A DNA stretch of 26,440 bases, taken from an uncultured Flavobacteriales bacterium (GTDB lineage: Bacteria; Bacteroidota; Bacteroidia; Flavobacteriales_D; Crocinitomicaceae). Under the pieces are notes generated by a model. That model saw nothing but the letters and a program-made list of their open reading frames with translations. It ran no database searches and was not told the DNA's origin. Location of the stretch: positions 1 to 26,440 of the forward strand of contig CAJWCX010000002.1 in NCBI GenBank assembly GCA_913031405.1, in the 5' to 3' direction. Every line of letters begins with the position of its first letter. Within the stretch, counting starts at the first letter, position 1. The position numbers and the translations under genes are program-made. Positions 1 through 8,311 of the stretch are shown here, one piece after another.

Positions 1-234
1 CTTGATCTCCTTGTGGTCCTTGATCTCCTTGTGGTCCTTGATCTCCTTGTGGTCCTGGTATTCCTTGTTGTCCTTGATCTCCTTGCGGTCCTTGATCTCC
101 TTGTGGTCCTTGATCTCCTTGCGGTCCTTGATCTCCCTGCGGTCCTTGATCTCCTTGTGGTCCTTGATCTCCCTGCGGTCCTTGATCTCCTTGTGGTCCT
201 TGATCTCCTTGTGGTCCTTGATCTCCTTGTGGTC
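1..234 (-). repeat. 13 x 18-bp tandem repeat encoding collagen-like GPQGDQ
   Basis: Thirteen head-to-tail 18-bp units fill 1-234 and continue past the left edge. Twelve encode GPQGDQ. Their nucleotide differences are only CCA/CCG and CAA/CAG, all synonymous. The fourth unit from the left (55-72) differs strongly and encodes GQQGIP. The array lies wholly within the collagen-like gene. It also creates long open frames on the opposite strand, which are by-products of the repeat. Confidence 0.93.
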
Positions 235-646
235 CAGCAATGTTATTGCCAGCAGTTTGCGCATAAAGTGCATAAGGCACGCTCATAAGCTCTTGTGTTC
301 CAATAATTTCATAGTTTGATCCTCCATCAATATCCGCTGATATTTCTACAAAATAGGGTCCTGTTGACCAATCTATTGTTGAAAAATCACCACTAATTAA
401 ATTACCTTTTCCAATAATGAAATTTACAAGACCAAATGCATTTGTACTCGGTAAAAATGACTCTTCAAAAACGATCGTTCCTGAAACTGCTCCTTGATAC
501 AGCAAGATTTTAATACCCACTTCAGTATTTTCCAATGGGGTTCCTGAATTATCTCTAATTACGGCTTGATAATTAACTCCTTCTGGAGCTTGTGCAAGGA
601 AGAGAAATTGTAAAACAATGAAAGAAAGTGTTATAAAATATTTCAT
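1..646 (-). CDS. Collagen-like repeat protein, secreted (3' end outside window)
   Basis: The minus-strand frame opens with ATG at 646-644 and stays open to the left edge, so the gene is cut off by the window. Residues 1 to about 20 are a signal peptide ending near LFLAQA. Residues about 21-134 form the domain that often starts with a sequence like APEGVNYQAVIRDNSG in Bacteroidota collagen-like and tail-fibre-like surface proteins. From about residue 137 the protein is a Gly-X-Y array, twelve GPQGDQ units and one GQQGIP unit. The role is unknown. Such proteins are expected to form trimeric extracellular stalks (inference). The frame call is firm because glycine falls on every third codon and the signal peptide is clean. 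A -7-like element (TACATTTA on the minus strand, 691-684) lies 38 bases upstream, but no good -33 element is visible. A C-terminal head or sorting domain would lie outside the window. Confidence 0.85.
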   Translation of the reverse strand, partial: MKYFITLSFIVLQFLFLAQAPEGVNYQAVIRDNSGTPLENTEVGIKILLYQGAVSGTIVFEESFLPSTNAFGLVNFIIGKGNLISGDFSTIDWSTGPYFVEISADIDGGSNYEIIGTQELMSVPYALYAQTAGNNIAGPQGDQGPQGDQGPQGDQGPQGDQGPQGDQGPQGDQGPQGDQGPQGDQGPQGDQGQQGIPGPQGDQGPQGDQGPQGDQ

Positions 647-780
647 AGGATATTTTTTGTGACGAAGTTCGGTTTATTGTTACTAAATGTACGGAATCTT
701 TATAAATTTTTATTCCCTATTAAGCTGAACTACCAACTAAAGAAGTATTCTTCTAACTTCGTATAATATTGATTTAAAGA

Positions 781-2643
781 ATGAATTTCCTGTCTGTTGA
801 AAATTTGACAAAATCATTTGGAGAACGGGTATTGTTTTCCGATGTGACATTTGGTATTGATCAAGGTCAGAAAGTTGCTATTGTTGCTAAAAACGGTTCT
901 GGTAAAACGACACTTTTAAACTGTCTGATGGACATAGAACAATACGACAGTGGTACAATTGTTTTCAGAAAGGATATACGGGTTGCATTCCTGGAGCAGT
1001 CTGAAAACCTTCCTGTGGATAAAACAATAGATGAGGTAATTTATGACCATGAGTCTCCTAAATTGAGATTGATTAAATCTTACAATGAGGCTTTGGCCTC
1101 CGGTGATGAACATAAATTAAGTAACCTTTTTCAGGAGCTCACAGACCTCGATGCATGGGATTTAGAATCAAAGGTGAATCAATTGTTGTCTGTTTTTAAG
1201 CTGGAGAATGATAAACAACAGATCAAAAATCTTTCAGGGGGCCAAAAAAAGAGGGTCGCTTTAATTAAGGTGTTACTCTCAGATGCTGACTTTTTATTTT
1301 TAGACGAACCCACTAATCACTTGGATTTGGACATGATAGAGTGGCTTGAATCTTATTTGTCCTCTTCAAAATCTACCATCTTAATGGTGACCCATGATCG
1401 ATATTTCTTGGAGGTGGTTTGCGATACAATATTTGAATTGGCAGATTTAAACCTTTTTAAGTATAAAGGAAATTTTTCATACTATTTAGAAAAAAAAGCA
1501 GAACGCCAAGAACAACTTCAATCTACTATTGAAAAAGCCAAGAACTCCTTTCGAAAAGAGCTCGATTGGATTCGTAGACAACCAAAAGCCAGAGGAACCA
1601 AACAAAAAGCTCGTGTTGATGCTTTTCAAGATATTCAAAAAGCAGCTTCACAACGCATGGATGAGGACGAATTGGATTTGCCTGTGAAAATGGAGCGTTT
1701 GGGATCTAAAATTGTAGAGTTTCATAAAATAGGTAAAGCTTTTGGGGATCTTCCTATTCTTAATAGTTTTTCGTATAACGTTCAAAGGAAAGAACGAATG
1801 GGTATTGTCGGAAAAAACGGAACAGGTAAGACAACTTTCTTAAAAATGCTTTTGGGCACCGAGCCATTAGATAAAGGAAAAATTGTGGTGGGAGAAACGG
1901 TTGTTTTTGGTCATTTTAGCCAAGATTTAATTCAGGTTAATGATGATTTTAAAGTAATTGACGTTGTTAAAGAGGTAGCCGAATTTATTCCATTAGAAAA
2001 AGGCAAGCAATTGTCAGCAGCTCAGCTTTTAGAGCGATTTTTATTCCCTAGAAGTATGCACTATAATTTTGTTCGCAAGTTGAGTGGGGGAGAAAAACGA
2101 AGATTGAAATTACTTCGCGTCTTGATGGCGAATCCAAACTTTTTAATACTGGATGAACCAACGAATGACCTGGATATTTTTGCCATGGCGGTTTTGGAAG
2201 AATATTTAAGGAATTTTAAAGGGTGCTTAATTGTGGTTTCTCATGATCGATATTTTATGGATAAGATGGTAGACCACCTTTTGGTTTTTCAGGGAAATGG
2301 GGAGGTTAAGGACATTCTCGGTAACTACACGGACTTTCGAAAACAGGAGAAACAGATTCAAAAAGAGAAAAAGGTTTCAAATCAGAATAAAGAATCTCAA
2401 AGCAAAGGCAACTCCATTGAACCAGTTAAAACGAAATTGAACTTTAAGGAAAAAGAGGAATTCAAGCAGCTAGAAATGGATTTGGAACAACTCGAAATAG
2501 AGAAATCAGTATTAACTGAAGGTCTCTCTGATGAATCGAAAAGTAATGCTGATTTGTATGATATGGGAAAGAGGCTTGCTGAGGTTGTCGAACTCATAGA
2601 TAAAAAAACAAACCGATGGATGGAACTCGCTGATTATGCATGA
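781..2643 (+). CDS. uup: ABC-F family ATPase, Uup type
   Basis: This is a cytoplasmic ABC-F protein with two ATPase domains and no membrane segments, 620 aa, the usual length. Domain 1 has Walker A near residues 36-44 (AKNGSGKTT, with Ala for the first Gly), the signature LSGGQ near 151 and Walker B LFLDEPTNHLD near 172. Domain 2 has GKNGTGKTT near 344, LSGGE near 433 and LILDEPTNDLD near 457. The linker contains DWIRRQPKARGTKQKAR, close to the linker of E. coli Uup, and residues about 535-620 form the charged coiled-coil tail of Uup. ABC-F proteins act on the ribosome; Uup is linked to ribosome function and to replication or transposon-excision phenotypes. The next gene follows on the same strand after 102 bases. 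A possible promoter is TTG at 677-679 and TAAATTTT at 703-710, but the support is weak. The family call is very secure, the exact subfamily less so. Confidence 0.93.
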   Translation: MNFLSVENLTKSFGERVLFSDVTFGIDQGQKVAIVAKNGSGKTTLLNCLMDIEQYDSGTIVFRKDIRVAFLEQSENLPVDKTIDEVIYDHESPKLRLIKSYNEALASGDEHKLSNLFQELTDLDAWDLESKVNQLLSVFKLENDKQQIKNLSGGQKKRVALIKVLLSDADFLFLDEPTNHLDLDMIEWLESYLSSSKSTILMVTHDRYFLEVVCDTIFELADLNLFKYKGNFSYYLEKKAERQEQLQSTIEKAKNSFRKELDWIRRQPKARGTKQKARVDAFQDIQKAASQRMDEDELDLPVKMERLGSKIVEFHKIGKAFGDLPILNSFSYNVQRKERMGIVGKNGTGKTTFLKMLLGTEPLDKGKIVVGETVVFGHFSQDLIQVNDDFKVIDVVKEVAEFIPLEKGKQLSAAQLLERFLFPRSMHYNFVRKLSGGEKRRLKLLRVLMANPNFLILDEPTNDLDIFAMAVLEEYLRNFKGCLIVVSHDRYFMDKMVDHLLVFQGNGEVKDILGNYTDFRKQEKQIQKEKKVSNQNKESQSKGNSIEPVKTKLNFKEKEEFKQLEMDLEQLEIEKSVLTEGLSDESKSNADLYDMGKRLAEVVELIDKKTNRWMELADYA

Positions 2644-2745
2644 AATGTTTTATTAGATCATTTTCACTAATCAATGCAACTTTTTTCTAACTTTTATGTC
2701 TTAAATAAGGACGTTTATATCCTCATTGGTAATGAATGTTTTGAT

Positions 2746-4737
2746 ATGATGAAAAACTATAGGATTATATTTAAGGTTTTAGTTTTTACAGCGCTAATTT
2801 ATTTAGTGCCCTCAACTTTGACTGCTCAAACTTCTATGAATGTAGAAGGATTCGGTCAAAAATGGGTGAATTTCGGTGATGCCGACGTGAATGGTAGTCA
2901 GATCACATTAGAGGCCATAGTCCGAAGGCAGAATAATGCGAATATCGTTTCCAAGCATGATGGACCAACAGATGTGAATTATTTATTACGACCCAATTCG
3001 TTTCAGATAACTACTACGGATGGATTTTATATTTGTCTTAACACTTATACCTTAGCCATTAATACCTGGTATCATGTTGCAGCAACCTATGATGGAGCAG
3101 TCATTAAATATTATGTTGATGGTTGTTTGGTCAATCAAGTAGAAGCTACTGGAGATATAGTCACCAATGATTGGGATGGTGCCATAGGGAACAGGTCGAA
3201 TTGGCCGAATGGACCTGAGCAATTTAGAGGAAGGATAGACGAAGTTAGAATATGGAAAGAGGCAAGAACTGAGGAGGAAATAAAACTCAATATGAATCTA
3301 GTTCTAAATCCGACGGCGGAGCCTAATTTGGTCGCCTATTATCGACTCGATAATAATTATACCAATGCCCAAGGGAGTTCTGCGTTTGATGGGGTTCCTC
3401 AAGGGACGCCTGTTTTTGCTGCTGCTTCTCCCTTGTTTATTCCTTTTGAGGTACTTTCTGTTACTCAAACGGATGTTTCTTGTTATGGTTTTTCAGATGG
3501 TGAAATTAATGTAATAGCGATAGGAAGTGATTTGGAGTATTCATTGGATGGAATTACATATGTGAATACATCGTCATTTACGGATTTGGGTCCCGGAATT
3601 TACACGGTATTTATTCGAGGGGGAGCATGTGAGGAAACGACTACCATTGAAATTATGGAACCTTCCGAAATTCCCACTCCAGTGATGACGATTAATGATC
3701 CGATTTGCTCCACAGACACTTTGTTCTTATCCACTTCTGAAGTTTCCAATGCATCTTATTTTTGGAATGGTCCTAACGGATTCTTTTCTTCTAATTTTAG
3801 TACAAGTATTGCCAATCTCACATCTTCGAACTCGGGAGATTATTCCATTTATCTTGAGGTTGATGGATGTTACAGTGATACTACTGTCCAAAGCATTGTT
3901 GTAAATGAAACCTATGATATTAATATTATCGATACCATCTGTTCTAATCAAACCTACACTTTTGGTTTAGAAGAATTGAATTCGACGGGTACTTACATTC
4001 AGAATTTACAGTCCATAAGTGGATGTGATTCGACCGTTCAACTAAATTTAACCGTTAATCCATCTTATAGTTTTGTGGTTGATACTGCGATTTGTCAGGG
4101 AGAATCTATAACCTTTGAGGGAGTCACAATGGATGTTTCAGGGTCCTATCCCTTTAATTTATTTACGACATTAGGATGTGATTCGATAATCACCTATGAA
4201 TTGATCGTACACCCTATTCCAGAAGCTCCAATCATTTCATCCAACAGCCCCTTGGAATGTCCTGGTGATTTTTATGAATTCGGTGTAAGTTCTGTTGAGG
4301 ACGGTTTTTATGAATGGAGTGGACCAAATCAGTTTACATCAACGGATGAACTGAATGGTTTTGATGCTCAAATAAGTGATATGGGCTTGTACACTGTCTC
4401 GGTTACAGTAAATAATTGTGTTTCCCCATTGTCGCAAACTGAACTTGAGGTGATAAATATTTATTCTTTTGATGATTTTGACTTCCCAAATGTTGTGACT
4501 CCGAATGGTGATGGTGCTAATGATTCTTTTGATTTAGAATCTTATTTCAAGACATGTACACCTTATGAAATTTTGTTTTTTGATCGTTGGGGAAATCCAG
4601 TCTATCAACACAAAAAAAATGAAACCCCTTTTTCTGGAAATTCATTTGATGGTTCAGAGCTTATGGACGGAGTTTATTTCTATAAATTGCATTATGGGGA
4701 AGGTTTGAAGCAGGGATTTGTTCAACTCATTCGCTAG
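2746..4737 (+). CDS. Secreted LamG / SprB-repeat / Ig-like protein with T9SS type-B sorting domain
   Basis: The frame is open from an ATG at 2674, but 2746 is preferred because a clean signal peptide starts there (MMKNYRIIFKVLVF, ending near LTAQ). The order from this start is: LamG-like jelly roll about 30-200 (GRIDEVRIWKEART is typical); a SprB-type repeat about 232-305 (DVSCYGFSDGEI); an Ig/PKD-like domain about 308-388; two similar about 48-residue repeats (DTICSNQTYTF and DTAICQGESITF) about 390-488; a second Ig-like domain about 489-570; and a gliding-motility-type C-terminal domain about 579-663 (VVTPNGDG, LFFDRWGNPV, DGVYFYKL). The last domain is a type-B T9SS signal, so the protein is expected on the cell surface or outside the cell, possibly as an adhesin. 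No PorP/SprF gene lies next to it. Its last 11 bases overlap the convergent phosphatase gene. Confidence 0.9.
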   Translation: MMKNYRIIFKVLVFTALIYLVPSTLTAQTSMNVEGFGQKWVNFGDADVNGSQITLEAIVRRQNNANIVSKHDGPTDVNYLLRPNSFQITTTDGFYICLNTYTLAINTWYHVAATYDGAVIKYYVDGCLVNQVEATGDIVTNDWDGAIGNRSNWPNGPEQFRGRIDEVRIWKEARTEEEIKLNMNLVLNPTAEPNLVAYYRLDNNYTNAQGSSAFDGVPQGTPVFAAASPLFIPFEVLSVTQTDVSCYGFSDGEINVIAIGSDLEYSLDGITYVNTSSFTDLGPGIYTVFIRGGACEETTTIEIMEPSEIPTPVMTINDPICSTDTLFLSTSEVSNASYFWNGPNGFFSSNFSTSIANLTSSNSGDYSIYLEVDGCYSDTTVQSIVVNETYDINIIDTICSNQTYTFGLEELNSTGTYIQNLQSISGCDSTVQLNLTVNPSYSFVVDTAICQGESITFEGVTMDVSGSYPFNLFTTLGCDSIITYELIVHPIPEAPIISSNSPLECPGDFYEFGVSSVEDGFYEWSGPNQFTSTDELNGFDAQISDMGLYTVSVTVNNCVSPLSQTELEVINIYSFDDFDFPNVVTPNGDGANDSFDLESYFKTCTPYEILFFDRWGNPVYQHKKNETPFSGNSFDGSELMDGVYFYKLHYGEGLKQGFVQLIR

Positions 4738-5350
4738 ATCGTATTCTATTTTCTATGGAGTAAAGATCTTTTTCATCTTGATAGTATATAGTTTGTAGAC
4801 CAGCTCTTTCAGCTCCCTCAATATGTTGTGGTGAGTCATCTATAAATAGAATTTCTGAAGCTTTAAATTTGATTTGATCAACTAGCCATTGAAAAGTTTC
4901 CACATCAGGTTTCCTTTTTCCAATGACATGAGAGTAGTAACATTTTTGAAATAAGGATTCAAAGGCTGAATAGGCATTAGCATAAACTTTTTTTAGGTGT
5001 AACTCATTGGTGTTACTTAATAAATAACAGGGTATTTTAGATTGTATTTTATGAATGAAAGCGAGTTTTTCTTCAGGGAACAGACCAATCATTTCATTCC
5101 AGGCTCGTACAATACTTTCTTTTTCAATATTTCGCTGTGTGAGTATTTCCAGTTTTGAAATAAATTTTTCACTAGATATCTCTCCTTTTTCATATTGGTC
5201 AAAGAACATGTTCTGATCAAACTGATTGTATAAATTTGAAGCATTTTCAACTCCTATCGCTGTAAAGGCATCAATAGTTCTTTGGTAGTCTATGTCAATA
5301 AGAACCCCGCCTAGGTCAAAAACCACTGCGCTAATATTTGATTTATTCAT
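4727..5350 (-). CDS. HAD-superfamily phosphatase, YihX-like
   Basis: This 207-aa cytoplasmic enzyme has all four HAD motifs. Motif I is VVFDLGGVLIDID with the predicted nucleophile Asp12; the second Asp of the classic DxD is Gly, as in the YihX group. Motif II is LLSNTNELH, motif III the Lys in GKRKPD, and motif IV ILFIDDSPQHIEGA. E. coli YihX has the same layout and acts on alpha-glucose-1-phosphate and other sugar phosphates. The substrate here cannot be read from sequence. The gene is divergent from hemA, with 119 bases between the two starts, and convergent with the LamG protein gene, sharing 11 bases. The start codon ATG at 5350 fits the family N-terminus. Confidence 0.9.
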   Translation of the reverse strand: MNKSNISAVVFDLGGVLIDIDYQRTIDAFTAIGVENASNLYNQFDQNMFFDQYEKGEISSEKFISKLEILTQRNIEKESIVRAWNEMIGLFPEEKLAFIHKIQSKIPCYLLSNTNELHLKKVYANAYSAFESLFQKCYYSHVIGKRKPDVETFQWLVDQIKFKASEILFIDDSPQHIEGAERAGLQTIYYQDEKDLYSIENRIRSSE

Positions 5351-5399
5351 CTCTTTTTATCTGAATCGTTAAATTCACAGTAAAAATGGGATTTAATTT

Positions 5400-5421
5400 A
5401 ATCTTATGACAATCTTATGAC
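5400..5421 (+). repeat. Tandem 11-bp direct repeat upstream of hemA
   Basis: Two perfect copies of AATCTTATGAC lie head to tail, followed by a partial third copy (AAT). A related ATGAC recurs at 5434-5438. The period equals about one helical turn. The repeat sits in the 119-base divergent spacer between the HAD phosphatase gene and hemA, 48 bases before the hemA start, where an operator could lie. A regulatory role is inference only. Confidence 0.6.
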
Positions 5422-5469
5422 AATAATTTATTCATGACTCCCGATATTTGTAGAGTAGTTGAAATTTAA

Positions 5470-6693
5470 GTGTTAGAGACTCTATATACCTTTGCTTTTA
5501 CTCATCGCAATCTTGACTTAGATCAAGTTGGAATGTTGCATATTGATGCAACAGAACAGCAACCTCGATTAGCTTCTGTTAAAGCCAATTTTGGATGTAA
5601 AGAGCTCATGTATCTTTCCACATGTAATCGTGTTGAGTTCACTATTGTTTCAGATCAAAAGATATCCATAGGGGAGTTTATCAAATCACTGTACCCAAAG
5701 ATCAATCAAGAGAACCAGCAGACATTAGCTTCTAATGTTGAGGTTTATGCCCATGAAGAAGCGGTCAAACATATTCTCTATGTAGCCTCTTCTATTGATT
5801 CAATGATTATTGGTGAGAGAGAGATTATTACTCAAGTTCGAAATGCTTTTGAAGCTTCCAGAGCAAATGGTTTAACGGGTGATTTTATTCGTTTGCTAGT
5901 TAAAAAAGTAATAGAAACGGCAAAAAAAGTATATACTGAAACCAATATATCTAAAAAGCCCATATCTGTAGTTTCACTGGCTTATCAGAAGCTGAAAAGT
6001 TATAATATTGCTTTAGATTCACGTTTCCTCATTGTGGGCGCTGGACTAACGAATACCACAATGTGTAAATTCCTAAAGAAACATGGCTTTAATAATTTTG
6101 TTGTTTTTAATCGTTCATTAGAAAATGGGAAAAACTTGGCTTTGGAGTTGGAAGCAGCATCCTATAGTTTGAACGAGTTGAGTGGCTATAAAAAAGGTTT
6201 TGATGTTTTGATCACCTGCACAGGATCAAATATCCCTATTATTGACCAGACCATATATAACAATCTTTTGAATGGTGAAGAAAGTCGCAAAACCATTATC
6301 GATATTGCTATCCCCAGGGACGTTGATGCCAATGTTGTTTCAAATCATGATCTTCGTTATATATCTATTGACTTACTTCAAAAAATTTCAGATGATAATC
6401 TGAAAATACGTTCGAAAGAAGTTGTTCAGGTCAAGAAAATATTGAGCCGAGCTATTCAAGATTTTGTGGATTTGACTCGGGAACGAAATGTGGAATTGGC
6501 TATGAAGGAGGTCCCTCAGCAGGTCAAAGAGATAAGGCGTGCGGCTATGTCTGAGGTTTTTAAACAAGACATTGACAATATGGACCCTGAAACTAGAGAG
6601 GTATTGGATAAGGTTCTAGGTTATGTGGAAAAAAAATACATCAGTGGTCCAATGAAGTTGGCAAAAGAAATCATCCTCAAGAAAAACATTTAA
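5470..6693 (+). CDS. hemA: Glutamyl-tRNA reductase
   Basis: It reduces glutamyl-tRNA(Glu) with NADPH to glutamate-1-semialdehyde, the first step of the C5 route to haem. It is 407 aa. The catalytic motif is STCNRVEF with the nucleophile Cys52. GEREIITQVRNAF (about 115-127) matches the conserved helix of the family. The NADPH-binding domain starts near FLIVGAGLTN (about 186-195), and the long C-terminal helix forms the dimerisation domain. The start is GTG at 5470. The codon just before it is an in-frame TAA, and the conserved N-terminus LYTFAFTHRNL begins at residue 4, so no ATG is possible without losing conserved sequence. It is the first gene of hemA-hemC-hemD; hemC follows after one base. 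Confidence 0.97.
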   Translation: MLETLYTFAFTHRNLDLDQVGMLHIDATEQQPRLASVKANFGCKELMYLSTCNRVEFTIVSDQKISIGEFIKSLYPKINQENQQTLASNVEVYAHEEAVKHILYVASSIDSMIIGEREIITQVRNAFEASRANGLTGDFIRLLVKKVIETAKKVYTETNISKKPISVVSLAYQKLKSYNIALDSRFLIVGAGLTNTTMCKFLKKHGFNNFVVFNRSLENGKNLALELEAASYSLNELSGYKKGFDVLITCTGSNIPIIDQTIYNNLLNGEESRKTIIDIAIPRDVDANVVSNHDLRYISIDLLQKISDDNLKIRSKEVVQVKKILSRAIQDFVDLTRERNVELAMKEVPQQVKEIRRAAMSEVFKQDIDNMDPETREVLDKVLGYVEKKYISGPMKLAKEIILKKNI

Positions 6694-6694
6694 A

Positions 6695-7582
6695 GTGAAA
6701 ACAATTACCATAGGAACTAGAGGTAGTGATTTGGCTCTTTGGCAGGCCAAACATGTCAAGTCTCAATTAGAGGCAATAGGACAAAATGTAAGTATTGAAG
6801 TGATTAAGACACGAGGCGATCAAATTCAAAATTTGAGTTTTGATAAAATGGAAGGAAAGGGATTCTTCACTAAAGAAATAGAGATTGCCTTATTAAATCA
6901 TGATATTGATTTGGCTGTTCATTCGCATAAAGATTTAGAGACCTCTCAACCCAAAGGGCTGAAAGTAGCGGCTGTGTCAGACCGAGAAAATCCGTGTGAA
7001 TTGCTACTGATGAATAAGTCTGCACACAACCCGAATGCTCCTTGGGAATTGAAAAAAAAAGCGATTGTCGGCACCTCGAGTGCCAGAAGAAAATCACAAT
7101 TGTTAGCCATCCGATCTGATGTCGAAATTAAAGACCTTAGAGGAAATATCCCGACAAGAGTGGCAAAATTAAAATCCGGTCAGTATGATGCCATTCTTAT
7201 TGCGAAAGCAGGTGCTTTGCGATTGAATCTTGACTTATCCGATTTGATTAGTTTAGACCTTACTCCTGATGAGTTTGTTCCAGCTCCGGCTCAGGGAGTA
7301 CTTGCCCTACAAATCAGAACTCAAGATAAAGAGCTTGATGAGATTCTTCAAAAAATCAACGACCATCAAATTCAGAAATTAGTTGGTTTAGAACGAGAAG
7401 TTCTGGCTCTTATGGACGGGGGGTGTCAACTTCCTTTGGGCGTTTATTGTGACAATCGTTATGTACATGTGGCCTATTCAGACGATGCCATGCACGCTTC
7501 TCGGTATTTTAGATTTCCCTATAAGGACACGGCTGAATTTGCGAGTAAGATTGTAGAGCACGTTCAACACCAAAAGGTGTAA
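6695..7582 (+). CDS. hemC: Porphobilinogen deaminase (hydroxymethylbilane synthase)
   Basis: It joins four porphobilinogen molecules into hydroxymethylbilane in the cytoplasm. At 295 aa it is a little shorter than E. coli HemC. The N-terminal IGTRGSDLALWQA, the catalytic Asp80 in AVHSHKDLE, the GTSSARRKSQL and DLRGNIPTR phosphate/substrate loops and EFVPAPAQGVLALQ are all present. Cys244 in MDGGCQLPLG is the attachment site of the dipyrromethane cofactor. The start is GTG at 6695, one base after the hemA stop, and the protein begins directly with the conserved strand. Its TAA overlaps the ATG of hemD by one base, so coupled translation is likely. Confidence 0.97.
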   Translation: MKTITIGTRGSDLALWQAKHVKSQLEAIGQNVSIEVIKTRGDQIQNLSFDKMEGKGFFTKEIEIALLNHDIDLAVHSHKDLETSQPKGLKVAAVSDRENPCELLLMNKSAHNPNAPWELKKKAIVGTSSARRKSQLLAIRSDVEIKDLRGNIPTRVAKLKSGQYDAILIAKAGALRLNLDLSDLISLDLTPDEFVPAPAQGVLALQIRTQDKELDEILQKINDHQIQKLVGLEREVLALMDGGCQLPLGVYCDNRYVHVAYSDDAMHASRYFRFPYKDTAEFASKIVEHVQHQKV

Positions 7583-8277
7583 TGACTATTTTCATTTCAA
7601 AAGATGAAAAAGACTTAGGGATTATTCCTCGTTTCATTGCGGATAAAAATGTGAAGGGCATCTATCGCTCATTGATTGATTTTGAAAAAGTTTTTTTTCA
7701 GGTAGATGTTGATTTTGATGTCATCTTTTTCCCAAGTGCACGTTCTGCTCAATTTATTATTGATTCAAAGAAAATCAATTTGAACTCTTATGATTTGGCT
7801 TGTACAGGTCCTCAAACTAATGACCGTCTGATGGAATTGGGTTATCATTGTGAATTTATCGGTACAAATTCAGGTTCTCCAAAGCAAGTGTCAAAAGATT
7901 TCGGTGAGTGGCTGGGAAATAGAAAGGTTTTTATCCCCCATTCTAATAGATCAGTGTTGTCAATGATCTCTCACGTGGCAAATCACCAAGTTGTTAGTAC
8001 AGTAGTGTACAATACTATTTTGTCGGATGCCATCATTGATTCTAGTGATTTATATGTCTTTAGTAGCCCAAGTAATATACATTCTTTCTTTAAAAATAAC
8101 CGACTCAAAAAAGACAGTCTAGTCATTGTTTGGGGTCAAACCTCTGCGAGGTGTCTCGATCAATACAGCTACACAGCAGACGCGATATTAAAAGATGGAA
8201 CTTTACAAGAACTTCATCATCTTATTCAAGAGATTCTTAAATCTCGAGAGTTACAGACAATGGATTCCTTAAAATAG
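7582..8277 (+). CDS. hemD: Uroporphyrinogen-III synthase
   Basis: It inverts the D ring and closes hydroxymethylbilane to uroporphyrinogen III, acting after HemC. HemD sequences diverge strongly, so the call rests on weak motifs plus position. The 231-aa length is normal. FFPSARSAQFI (about 50) and VFSSPSNIHSFF (about 157) are the paired Ser-containing strand-loop motifs of the two lobes, and VIVWGQTSARCL (about 181) is the characteristic (I/V)G-x-T(S/A) segment. The ATG overlaps the hemC stop in TAATG. No hemE follows; the next gene is an outer-membrane protein gene 34 bases downstream, so the rest of the haem pathway is encoded elsewhere. Confidence 0.92.
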   Translation: MTIFISKDEKDLGIIPRFIADKNVKGIYRSLIDFEKVFFQVDVDFDVIFFPSARSAQFIIDSKKINLNSYDLACTGPQTNDRLMELGYHCEFIGTNSGSPKQVSKDFGEWLGNRKVFIPHSNRSVLSMISHVANHQVVSTVVYNTILSDAIIDSSDLYVFSSPSNIHSFFKNNRLKKDSLVIVWGQTSARCLDQYSYTADAILKDGTLQELHHLIQEILKSRELQTMDSLK

Positions 8278-8311
8278 CGTTTTTCAATTCAAGGGTGTAT
8301 CTTTATTCAAC

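Noticed and set aside
1..234. CRISPR-like array
   Set aside because: The units are contiguous 18-mers with no spacers, and they are in frame inside a gene.
2..319. Two plus-strand open frames rich in Leu/Ser/Val repeats over the collagen array
   Set aside because: They are the reverse complement of an 18-bp coding repeat. The minus frame has the signal peptide, the conserved N-terminal domain and perfect Gly-X-Y phasing.
754..767. TAACTTCGTATAAT, nearly one arm of a loxP site
   Set aside because: The opposite arm is absent and there is no recombinase or phage context; chance in AT-rich DNA.
2674..2745. N-terminal extension of the LamG protein
   Set aside because: The signal peptide begins at 2746; the 24 extra residues would precede it and are not conserved-looking.
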